A DNA stretch of 64,000 nt from Rhodobacterales bacterium (GTDB taxonomy: Bacteria; Pseudomonadota; Alphaproteobacteria; Rhodobacterales; Rhodobacteraceae), in the NCBI GenBank assembly GCA_026400355.1, contig JAPLPE010000022.1, forward strand, positions 62,001 to 126,000. The letters run 5' to 3'. Below are positions 28,153 through 35,289 of this stretch, piece after piece. How positions within the stretch are numbered: position 1 is the stretch's first letter; every line of letters starts with the position of its first letter. The position numbers and the translations under genes were made by a program. Under the pieces are notes generated by a model. The model saw only the letters and a list, made by a program, of their open reading frames with translations, made no database searches and had not been told where the DNA came from.

Positions 28153-29286
28153 ATGTCCGATTCCTCCAGCATCCCGCCCGTGCGCTTTGCCAAGAAGGAC
28201 AAGGTTCAGGACAGCCGCTTTCCGTGTGAACAATGCGGGGCCGACCTTCGCTACACTCCCGGCGCCACAGAACTGACCTGTGCCCACTGCGGCCATGTCC
28301 AGCAGATCATCCATCACGCAGACGAATTCGACGCCCTGCGCGAGATCGACTTCAACTCCATGCTCAAGGGTCAGGTCGCGTCCTCGGAATACATCGAAAC
28401 CAAGATGATGGTCTGCCCCAACTGCGGCGCCCAGACCGACATGCACGAGGCCACCCAGGCCGCCCGCTGCCCCTTCTGCGACACGCCCGTCGTCACCGAT
28501 ACCGGCGAACACCGATTCATCAAACCCAAGGCGCTCGTCCCCTTCGTTCTCGATGAGAAGACAGCCCGCACTGCAATGAACCGCTGGCTCGGGCGACTCT
28601 GGTTCGCCCCCAACGGGCTCAAGGAATACGCCCGCAACGGCCGCCACATGAACGGGATCTACGTGCCCTACTGGACCTATGACGCCGACACGAAAAGCCG
28701 CTACACCGGCCAGCGCGGCGATCACTACTACGAAACCCAGACAGTCATGCGCGACGGCAGGGCCCAGAGGGTTCAGGTCCAGAAAACCCGCTGGCGCAAT
28801 GTCTCGGGCCGGGTCGCGCGCTGGTTCGACGACGTCCTCGTCCTCGCCTCCACCTCGCTGCCCAAGCAATATACCGACGGTCTCCAGCCATGGGATCTCA
28901 AGGGTCTCAAACCCTACCAGCCCCAGTACCTCGCCGGCTTCTCCGCCGAAGGCTATCACGTCAAGCTCGAAGACGGCTTCACCGAAGCCCGCGCCATCAT
29001 GAAGTCCGTGATAGAAAACGACGTCCGCCGCGATATCGGCGGTGATGTGCAGCGCATCTCGGCGCTCCACACCGACATCAATGACGTGACCTTCAAGCAC
29101 ATTCTCCTGCCCGTCTGGATGGCCGCCTACAAATATCAGGACAAGACCTACCGCTTCGTCGTCAACGCCCAGACCGGGAAGGTGCAGGGCGAACGACCCT
29201 ATTCCAAATGGAAGATCGCCTTGGCCATCCTCCTCGGGATCCTCTTTGCCATCGTCTTGGCCAGCATCTGGGCCCAGACCCAATAG
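28153..29286 (+). CDS. Zinc-ribbon membrane protein (YdjG-like / TFIIB-type zinc finger)
   Basis: 377 residues. Two zinc ribbons lie at the N-terminus: CEQCGADLRY...CAHCG (about residues 25-50) and CPNCGAQT...CPFCDTP (about 93-115). A conserved central domain follows (FIKPKALVPFVLD, YVPYWTYDADT, YTGQRG, LPVWMAAYKYQDKTYRFVVN) and one hydrophobic helix near the C-terminus (about 352-372). Databases often call such proteins helicase- or primosome-like because of the zinc ribbon, but there is no helicase domain. It is the last gene of the telA operon, 77 bases after the SPFH gene, and is probably an inner-membrane protein with its ribbons in the cytoplasm. Confidence 0.83.
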   Translation: MSDSSSIPPVRFAKKDKVQDSRFPCEQCGADLRYTPGATELTCAHCGHVQQIIHHADEFDALREIDFNSMLKGQVASSEYIETKMMVCPNCGAQTDMHEATQAARCPFCDTPVVTDTGEHRFIKPKALVPFVLDEKTARTAMNRWLGRLWFAPNGLKEYARNGRHMNGIYVPYWTYDADTKSRYTGQRGDHYYETQTVMRDGRAQRVQVQKTRWRNVSGRVARWFDDVLVLASTSLPKQYTDGLQPWDLKGLKPYQPQYLAGFSAEGYHVKLEDGFTEARAIMKSVIENDVRRDIGGDVQRISALHTDINDVTFKHILLPVWMAAYKYQDKTYRFVVNAQTGKVQGERPYSKWKIALAILLGILFAIVLASIWAQTQ

Positions 29287-29321
29287 GGCGCCCACCCCCT
29301 CCCGACTCACGCGGCCCCGCA

Positions 29322-29377
29322 GCTTCTTCTGCTTCAAGATATCCCGGGGCGAGGCACAGCCGGGGGGCAGAGCCCCC
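29322..29377. repeat. Dispersed repeat family C, copy 1
   Basis: CTTCTTCTG...TTCAAGATATCCCGGGG is followed by a GC hairpin (GGGGGC-AGA-GCCCCC at about 29363-29377). A related segment lies at 63020-63080. Placed between the zinc-ribbon gene and fructokinase, it could end transcription of the telA operon. Confidence 0.55.
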
Positions 29378-29468
29378 ATCCCACGCCCCTGCTTGACGAT
29401 ACCGCCGTTTGGATGCACCTGTCGCAGAACCCGCCCCTGTTGGCGCTAACATTCCGAAAGGACCTGCG

Positions 29469-30389
29469 ATGATCCTCTCCTGTGGCGAAGCCCTCATCGA
29501 CATGCTCCCTCGTACCACAACGCTGGGCGAACCCGCCTTCGCCCCCTACGCCGGCGGGGCCGTGTTCAACACCGCCATTGCATTGGGCCGCCTCGGCACC
29601 CCGGCCGGTTTCTTCTCGGGCCTCTCGACCGACATGCTGGGCGAAATCCTGACCCAGACCCTGGACGCGAGCCATGTGGAGTCGTCCTTCGCCGCCCGCT
29701 CGGGCCGTCCCACGACCGTAGCCTTCGTCAAGCTGGTAAACGGTCAGGCGACCTATGCCTTCTACGACGAAAACACCGCCGGCCGGATGCTCTCTACCGC
29801 CGACCTGCCCACCCTTTCGGCTGATGTCGCCGCCCTCTTCTTCGGCGGCATCTCCCTCGTGAACGATCCCGCCGCCGGCGCCTATGCCGCCCTTCAGGCG
29901 CGCGAGGCGCCGACCCGCGTCACCATGATCGACCCCAACGTCCGGCCCTCCTTCATCACCGACCGCGCCGCCTATGCCGCCCGCATCGAAGCGATGATCG
30001 CACGCGCCGATATCGTCAAGCTCTCGGACGAAGACCTGCAATGGCTAATGGGCGACGGCGACCTGTCCGCACTGGCCCGTGCCGTTATGGCCAAGGGCCC
30101 GAAACTCGTCTGCATCACCGAAGGTGCAAAGGGCGCGACCGCCTATACCCCGACCCAGACCGTCTTCGTCCCCGCCACACCCGTCACCGTGGCCGATACC
30201 GTGGGCGCCGGTGACACGTTCAATGCTGGCGTCCTCGCCGCCCTCTGGCAGGCCGGTGCCCTCACGAAATCCGCTGTGGCATCGCTTGACGAGGCCACGA
30301 TCCGCGCTGCCCTCACCCTCGGCGTCCGCGCCGCTGCCGTCACGGTCAGCCGCCCCGGCGCCAACCCGCCCTGGGCCCACGAACTGTGA
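29469..30389 (+). CDS. PfkB-family sugar kinase, fructokinase-like
   Basis: 306 residues from ATG 29469, with GAAAGGA upstream; the reading from 29409 lacks support. PfkB/ribokinase features are the N-terminal [29 protein letters not shown] near residue 30-44, and the C-terminal ATP/catalytic motif [17 protein letters not shown] near 245 with its catalytic Asp. The closest general match is the fructokinase ScrK/FrcK group, phosphorylating fructose with ATP in the cytoplasm; specificity cannot be proven from sequence. The dtd gene overlaps its stop by four bases. Confidence 0.85.
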   Translation: MILSCGEALIDMLPRTTTLGEPAFAPYAGGAVFNTAIALGRLGTPAGFFSGLSTDMLGEILTQTLDASHVESSFAARSGRPTTVAFVKLVNGQATYAFYDENTAGRMLSTADLPTLSADVAALFFGGISLVNDPAAGAYAALQAREAPTRVTMIDPNVRPSFITDRAAYAARIEAMIARADIVKLSDEDLQWLMGDGDLSALARAVMAKGPKLVCITEGAKGATAYTPTQTVFVPATPVTVADTVGAGDTFNAGVLAALWQAGALTKSAVASLDEATIRAALTLGVRAAAVTVSRPGANPPWAHEL

Positions 30390-30823
30390 GGGCGCTGATC
30401 CAGCGCGTGTCCGAAGCCGCCGTCCGCGTGGATGGCGAAGTCATTGGCGAAATCGGCCCGGGCCTACTCATCCTCGTCTGCGCCGTCGCGGGCGATGAGG
30501 ATACCAAACCCGGCCCCCTCGCGCAGAAAATCGCCAAACTCCGCATCTTCCGCGATGCCGCCGACAAGATGAACCTCTCGCTGCTCGATACCCGCGGCAG
30601 CGCCCTTGTGGTCAGCCAGTTCACCCTTGCCGCTGACACCTCACGCGGGAACCGCCCCGGCTTTTCCTATGCCGCTGACCCGGCCACCGGAAACCGCCTT
30701 TACGAAGCCTTCGCGCAGTCGATCCGGGACTTGGGCATCCCCACCGCGACAGGCCGTTTCGGGGCTGACATGAAGGTCAGCCTCGTCAACGACGGCCCCG
30801 TGACGATCATGATTGACCTCTGA
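30386..30823 (+). CDS. dtd: D-aminoacyl-tRNA deacylase
   Basis: 145 residues, normal family length. It starts with GTG in the GTGA overlap with the fructokinase stop ([18 protein letters not shown] is the classic Dtd opening). The [17 protein letters not shown] motif near residue 78 and [10 protein letters not shown] at the end are the two parts of the active site, although the second usually reads NDGPVT as here. The enzyme clears D-amino acids and glycine mischarged on tRNA. Co-translation with a sugar kinase seems incidental. Confidence 0.95.
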   Translation: MRALIQRVSEAAVRVDGEVIGEIGPGLLILVCAVAGDEDTKPGPLAQKIAKLRIFRDAADKMNLSLLDTRGSALVVSQFTLAADTSRGNRPGFSYAADPATGNRLYEAFAQSIRDLGIPTATGRFGADMKVSLVNDGPVTIMIDL

Positions 30824-30877
30824 AAGACAGCTGAACACCAGGAATTCTCATCGAAGATTCTTGGGCCTGCCATAAGT

Positions 30878-31357
30878 TCAGCACTGCCGCGCGACGACCA
30901 GCACCCACAGCGGCCCGCGCGGGCTGTCCACGACACCCACGCCATAGTCCCGCGCATTCGCCAAGAGCATGTTGTGCCGATGCCCCGAGGACTGGATCCA
31001 GCCATTCACGATCTGGGTCGGATCGGGATAGCCCCAGGCCAGATTCTCGGCCACAAGGCAGTTGTGATACCCCGCCCGCCGGACCCGCACTTCGGAATTT
31101 GACCCGTCCGTGCCCCGGTGGTCGAAATAATTGTTCAACGCCATGTCACAGGCATGGACCATGGCCGCCTGCGACAAATCCCGGTTCATTCGAAGATCGC
31201 CCAAGGACTGCGATTCCCGGAACTGGTTCAGCCCCGCCCCGATCGTCTGGCTCAGCTCCGACGCATTCGCGGGAACCGCGCAATTCGTCCCTGCCAATGC
31301 GGCCGAGGCTCCCAGGCTCAGGGCCGCCGCGACGGCCAGCGCATACAGTCGGCTCAT
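30878..31357 (-). CDS. Secreted CAP (SCP/PR-1) domain protein
   Basis: 159 residues with a Sec signal peptide (to about residue 22, ALAG). The mature protein is a single CAP domain: FRESQSLGDLRMNRDLSQAAMVHACDMA, FDHRGTDGS, NLAWGYPDPTQIVNGWIQSSGHRHNML and the terminal YGVGVV...WVLVVAR. The cavity residues His (FDHRG), Glu (ENLAWG) and His (SGHRHNML) are in place. The C-terminal Cys and two others may form disulfides. Bacterial members are periplasmic or secreted and of uncertain activity. GAGGATG precedes the ATG. It is convergent with dtd and upstream of, but apart from, znuB. Confidence 0.88.
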   Translation of the reverse strand: MSRLYALAVAAALSLGASAALAGTNCAVPANASELSQTIGAGLNQFRESQSLGDLRMNRDLSQAAMVHACDMALNNYFDHRGTDGSNSEVRVRRAGYHNCLVAENLAWGYPDPTQIVNGWIQSSGHRHNMLLANARDYGVGVVDSPRGPLWVLVVARQC

Positions 31358-31442
31358 CTCGCATCCTCAAATTGCAGTGCAGTCTGAACGTGCAACGCAA
31401 TCACGGCAAGACCACGGCCCGATGTTGGCCCAAAGGTGGAGT

Positions 31443-32237
31443 CTATCCACGCATTTTCCGTAGCTGCCCGGCCACAGTCAGCACTGCAAACGCCCCGACA
31501 GCCACACAGACAATCGACGGCCCGACCGGCGTGTCCAGCAACACCGCCATCCACAACCCACCCAGCGCCGAAAGGCCACCGATGCCCATCGCAACAAGGG
31601 CCATCCCCTCGGGCGTCCGCGCAAGGCTCCGTGCCGCCGCCGCCGGAATGATCAGCAACGCCGTGATCAGCAGCGCCCCCACCACCTTGATCGACACCGC
31701 GACGACCGTGGCCAGCAACAGCGTCAGCACCAGTTGCTCCCGCCTTGGGTCAATCCCAGCCGCACAGGCCAGATCCGGGCTCAGCGTTGCAGTCAGCAAC
31801 GCCTGCCAGTGCCACCACAACACGCCCGCGACCAGTGCACCGCCACCCCAGATGACCGCCAGATCGCCCTGCGTGACGGTCAGCACATCGCCGAACAGAT
31901 AGCTTTCCAGGTTGGCCCGCGCCCCATGAGTCAGCGCAACTGCGACCAGACCTACCGCCAGCGCCCCATGTGCCAGCACGCCCAGAATGGTATCCATCCC
32001 GAACCCCCGGTCGCTCAGCGCATGGATAACCAAAGCCATCAGCAGCGCCACCCCCAGCACCCCGGCAAAGACCGACACCGAAAACCCCAGCGACAGCGCC
32101 ACGCCCAGAATGGCCGCATGTGCAGTCGCATCCCCGAAATACGCCATGCGCCGCCAGACGACGAAACACCCCAAAAGCCCCGCCGCCAAAGCCGTGCCCA
32201 CCGCCGCCAGTCCGGCCCGGAACAGGAAATCATCCAT
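31443..32237 (-). CDS. znuB: Zinc ABC transporter permease ZnuB
   Basis: 264 residues with about eight hydrophobic helices; ABC-3 family signatures include GDATAHAAILGVALS near residue 35 and VVGALLITALLIIPAAAARSLA near 185. It forms the inner-membrane channel for Zn2+ delivered by ZnuA and powered by ZnuC. The start lies two bases after the znuC stop, so zur-znuC-znuB is one tight operon on the minus strand. Confidence 0.94.
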   Translation of the reverse strand: MDDFLFRAGLAAVGTALAAGLLGCFVVWRRMAYFGDATAHAAILGVALSLGFSVSVFAGVLGVALLMALVIHALSDRGFGMDTILGVLAHGALAVGLVAVALTHGARANLESYLFGDVLTVTQGDLAVIWGGGALVAGVLWWHWQALLTATLSPDLACAAGIDPRREQLVLTLLLATVVAVSIKVVGALLITALLIIPAAAARSLARTPEGMALVAMGIGGLSALGGLWMAVLLDTPVGPSIVCVAVGAFAVLTVAGQLRKMRG

Positions 32238-32239
32238 GT

Positions 32240-32986
32240 CTACTCTGCCGCGTCGTGGTGGTGATGATGGTGATCCGGGTGATCGTGATGGTCATGGTCA
32301 TGCCGGTAAAGCGCCAGCGCCCCGCCCGTCCCTGTCCCGAACAACTCGAGATAGGCAGGTGCCGCCGAAACCACCTCGGGCGTCCCCTCGCAGCAGACAT
32401 GCCCGTTCAGGCAGATCACCCGGTCCGACGCGCTCATCACCACATGCAATTCGTGACTCACCATCAACACGGCACAGCCCGTCGTCCGACGCACTTCCTC
32501 GATCTGGCGATAGAAGCTGGCCGACCCCGGCTGATCCAGCCCCTGCGTCGGCTCGTCCAGCATCAACACATCCGGCTCTGACAGGATCGCACGCGCCAGC
32601 AGCACCCGCTGGAACTGCCCGCCCGACAGGCCCGCCATCTGCTGCCGCGCGACACCCGGCACCCCTGCCTGCGCCAGCGCCGCCTCGGCCGCCACATTCG
32701 TGACCCGCCCCGGCAGGTCAAGGAACCGCCGCACCGTCATCGGCAAAGTCGGGTCAATATGCAGCTTCTGTGGCACATAGCCGATCTTCAGCCCCGACTG
32801 CCGCAGCACACGGCCCCCCTGCGGCCGGATCGCCCCGATCAGTACCCGCAAGAGCGTCGATTTCCCCGACCCGTTCGGCCCGACAATGGTGACGATCTCG
32901 CCCTTCCGTATCGCCATGGAAACGCCATGCAGCACCAACGCGCTGCCATAGCGCACATCAACCTTTTCCGCCGCGATCAAGCTCAT
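32240..32986 (-). CDS. znuC: Zinc ABC transporter ATPase ZnuC with a His-rich tail
   Basis: 248 residues from ATG 32986, which overlaps the zur stop (ATGA). Walker A is GPNGSGKST, the signature LSGGQFQRVLLARA, Walker B VLMLDEPTQGLD, and the switch His lies in VSHELH. The last 20 residues are nearly all His and Asp (YRHDHDHHDHPD then six His), a tail that could buffer or sense Zn2+ near the channel. It energises ZnuB. Regulation by Zur is expected from the shared upstream operator. Confidence 0.95.
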   Translation of the reverse strand: MSLIAAEKVDVRYGSALVLHGVSMAIRKGEIVTIVGPNGSGKSTLLRVLIGAIRPQGGRVLRQSGLKIGYVPQKLHIDPTLPMTVRRFLDLPGRVTNVAAEAALAQAGVPGVARQQMAGLSGGQFQRVLLARAILSEPDVLMLDEPTQGLDQPGSASFYRQIEEVRRTTGCAVLMVSHELHVVMSASDRVICLNGHVCCEGTPEVVSAAPAYLELFGTGTGGALALYRHDHDHHDHPDHHHHHHDAAE

Positions 32987-33477
32987 GCCGCCGTTCCCGT
33001 CTGGCAAGCCGGGCAAAGCCCTTGCGCCTCGACCACCGTCTGCTCGATCCGGAACCCGCTCTGCGCCGCCTCCTGCCCCAAAGGCCCGCCAGGCGCCGCC
33101 TCGGCCTCGGCCACGGTCCCGCAGGACCGGCAGATCAGAAAGGCCGGCGCATGGGACGCCCCCGGATGCGAACAGGCGACAAAGGCATTCAGTCGCTCGA
33201 TCCGATGCGCAAACCCCTGTTCTACCAGAAACCCCAGCGCCCGATAGGCAACCGGAGGTTTCGATCCCAGCCCCTCGCGGTCCAGCCGCGCCAATACGTC
33301 ATAGGCCCCCAAAGCCTCATGATGCTCGAGCAGTATCTCCAGAACCCGCCGCCGGATAGGGGTGAACTGCACCCCCCGCGCCGCACAGGCCGCATCTGCG
33401 GCAGCCAACGCCGTCCGCACGCAGGCCCCATGGTCATGGCGGCCGAAGGCCGGATCAGGCAGGGGCAAGGGCGTCAT
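32983..33477 (-). CDS. zur: Zinc uptake regulator Zur (Fur family)
   Basis: 164 residues. A winged-helix N-terminal domain (FTPIRRRVLEILLEHHEALGAYDVLARL) is followed by the dimerisation/metal domain with two CxxC-type pairs (CRSCG and CPAC) for structural zinc, plus the HD/H and CSHPG ligand region. With Zn2+ it represses zinc uptake. It is the first gene of zur-znuCB and divergent from znuA; a 14-base perfect palindrome lies between them, so it probably represses both and itself. Confidence 0.92.
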   Translation of the reverse strand: MTPLPLPDPAFGRHDHGACVRTALAAADAACAARGVQFTPIRRRVLEILLEHHEALGAYDVLARLDREGLGSKPPVAYRALGFLVEQGFAHRIERLNAFVACSHPGASHAPAFLICRSCGTVAEAEAAPGGPLGQEAAQSGFRIEQTVVEAQGLCPACQTGTAA

Positions 33478-33497
33478 GGCAGGCTTTCAGGACTTGT

Positions 33498-33511
33498 TAT
33501 GTTATAACATA
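33498..33511. promoter_or_regulatory. Zur operator between zur and znuA
   Basis: The perfect 14-base palindrome TATGTTATAACATA lies in the 76-base divergent zur/znuA intergenic region. ATGTTATAACAT-type sites are the known core of alphaproteobacterial Zur boxes. Its position near both starts would let one bound dimer shut off zur-znuCB and znuA together. Confidence 0.8.
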
Positions 33512-33553
33512 CACATTATATCCCGCCCCATCCGACCCTGCAAGAGGTGCCCC

Positions 33554-34489
33554 ATGCTGACCCCCACCCCCCGCGCCACTCTCCTCCTGACGGCCCTCGC
33601 CGCGCCCGTCTGGGCCGAGGCGCCGGCAGTCCTCACTGACACCGCTCCCATCCACTCTCTCGTATCACAGGTGATGGAAGGCGTCGGCACACCCGACCTC
33701 CTCCTGCCCCCCGGCGTCTCGCCCCACGATTTCCAGTTCCGCCCCTCCGACGCTGCCCGCCTGTCCGACGCCACTGTAGTGATCTGGTCCGGCCACGCCC
33801 TCGCCCCCTGGCTCGAGGAACCGGTCGAAACCCTCGCCACCGATGCCGTCACCCTTGAACTCCTTGACACAGACGGCTGGACGCCCCTCGCGGTCCGCCA
33901 GGACGCCACCTTTGCAGCCGCCGGGGCAGAGGAATACGGAGAAGAAGAAGGCCACGACCACGATCACGCCCACGAAGGCGCAGACCCTCACGCCTGGCTC
34001 TCCCCCGAAGTGGCCACCGTCTGGCTCGGCCACATCGCCGAAACACTGGCCACCGCTGATCCCACCAATGCCGACACCTACCAAGCCAATGCCGCCGCCG
34101 CGCAGGCCAGCCTCGCCTCTCTCAAGTCATACCTGACTACGAAACTCGGCCCCGTGCAGGGCCGCCCCTACGTCGTTCCGCACGACGCCTACCAGTATTT
34201 CGAAATGGCCTTCGCCATGCCCGCCGCCGGGGCTATCACCCTGTCCGACGCTTCCGCCCCCGGCCCCGCCCGCATTTCGGAACTCATGGCCACGATCTCC
34301 GAGGAAAACGTCACCTGCATCCTGACCGATCCCGACACCTCCGACGAATGGTCCGCGCTCCTCTCAGAAGGCTCCGTCACCAAGACCGCCCGTACCGACC
34401 CCGACGGCATCAGCATGGACCCCGGCCCCGGCCTCTACGCCGCGATCCTCACCAACATCACCAACGCTCTCGTCACCTGCCTGTCCTGA
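33554..34489 (+). CDS. znuA: Zinc ABC transporter periplasmic binding protein ZnuA
   Basis: 311 residues from ATG 33554 (a longer frame from 33362 reads through zur and the operator and is rejected). It has a Sec signal (LLLTALAAPVWA), the first ligand region IHSLVSQVMEGV, PGVSPHDFQFRP with its His, the His/Asp/Glu-rich mobile loop (GEEEGHDHDHAHEGADPHAW) near residue 135, and VVPHDAYQYFEMAF. It captures Zn2+ in the periplasm for ZnuBC. It is transcribed away from zur under the shared Zur operator. Confidence 0.95.
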   Translation: MLTPTPRATLLLTALAAPVWAEAPAVLTDTAPIHSLVSQVMEGVGTPDLLLPPGVSPHDFQFRPSDAARLSDATVVIWSGHALAPWLEEPVETLATDAVTLELLDTDGWTPLAVRQDATFAAAGAEEYGEEEGHDHDHAHEGADPHAWLSPEVATVWLGHIAETLATADPTNADTYQANAAAAQASLASLKSYLTTKLGPVQGRPYVVPHDAYQYFEMAFAMPAAGAITLSDASAPGPARISELMATISEENVTCILTDPDTSDEWSALLSEGSVTKTARTDPDGISMDPGPGLYAAILTNITNALVTCLS

Positions 34490-34495
34490 CCCGTC

Positions 34496-34515
34496 GGGCG
34501 GGGTTGACCCCGCCC
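34496..34515. repeat. Palindromic repeat family A, copy 1
   Basis: GGGCGGGG-TTGA-CCCCGCCC, a perfect 8-base stem with a 4-base loop six bases after the znuA stop. A weaker relative (GGGCGGGTGCACCCCCC) follows near 34580. Related copies lie at 44292-44358 and 47876. It could stabilise or end the znuA mRNA. The rest of 34516-34687 holds no gene. Confidence 0.7.
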
Positions 34516-34687
34516 AACCCCACGCGAACGAGCACCCAGATCACCTGCTGTACCCGACCCCACGCCCAATACCCGCGTAGGGCGGGTGCACCCCCCACCA
34601 CCAAGGCGAGGCCGTGTTCCGACCCAGTGAAAACCTGCACATGCGACAAGGGAGACGGTAGGGATGAGTGTGACTTGGACGACAACT

Positions 34688-35167
34688 TCAAACGGTTGAC
34701 GGCGAAGCGTACCCCCCCATCCCCTCCTCCTTCACCGCCTGCATCGCCACATAGGTCGAGGTGTTGGCCACATGCGGCAGGGTGGATACCTTTTCGGCCA
34801 GCACTGCGCGATAGGCGCTCATGCTGCCGGTGCGGACCTTGAGCAGGTAGTCGAACGACCCCGCGATCATGTGGCACTGTTCGATCTCGGGCACCCGCAG
34901 GACGCCTGCGTTGAACGCGGCCAGCGCCGCCTCGCGGGTGTCGGACAGCTTGACCTCGACAAAGGCCACATGGTCCCGGCCCAACCGGATCGGGTCGACC
35001 AGCGCCCGGTAGCCCCGGATGACTCCCTCTTCCTCCAGCCGCTTGAGCCGCGCCTGCACAGGCGATTTGGACAGGCCCACCCGGCAGGCCAGGTCCGTGA
35101 CCGAGATGCGCCCCTCGACCGCGAGCACATCCAGCATCTTCAGGTCAAACGCATCCAGCCCCTGCAT
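34688..35167 (-). CDS. putR: Lrp/AsnC-type regulator, probably PutR
   Basis: 159 residues from ATG 35167 (the extension to 35227 is not conserved). The AsnC helix-turn-helix is MLDVLAVEGRISVTDLACRVGLSKSPVQARLKRLEEEG, and the C-terminal half is the RAM effector-binding domain (HVAFVEVKLSD, CHMIAGSFDYLLKVRTGSM). It lies divergent from putA with 122 bases between starts, the arrangement of the proline-responsive activator PutR in Rhodobacter, Agrobacterium and relatives. It should activate putA in the presence of proline. Confidence 0.87.
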   Translation of the reverse strand: MQGLDAFDLKMLDVLAVEGRISVTDLACRVGLSKSPVQARLKRLEEEGVIRGYRALVDPIRLGRDHVAFVEVKLSDTREAALAAFNAGVLRVPEIEQCHMIAGSFDYLLKVRTGSMSAYRAVLAEKVSTLPHVANTSTYVAMQAVKEEGMGGYASPSTV

Positions 35168-35289
35168 CGCCACAGTCTCTCTTCCTGCAATCCCGCAAAC
35201 TATCAGGCAATCCGCCCGCATGATCAAGGATCACAGGCAGATCGCCCTGCCAAACTGCGCTATCATGGCCCGAACGATCAGAGGCCCCC

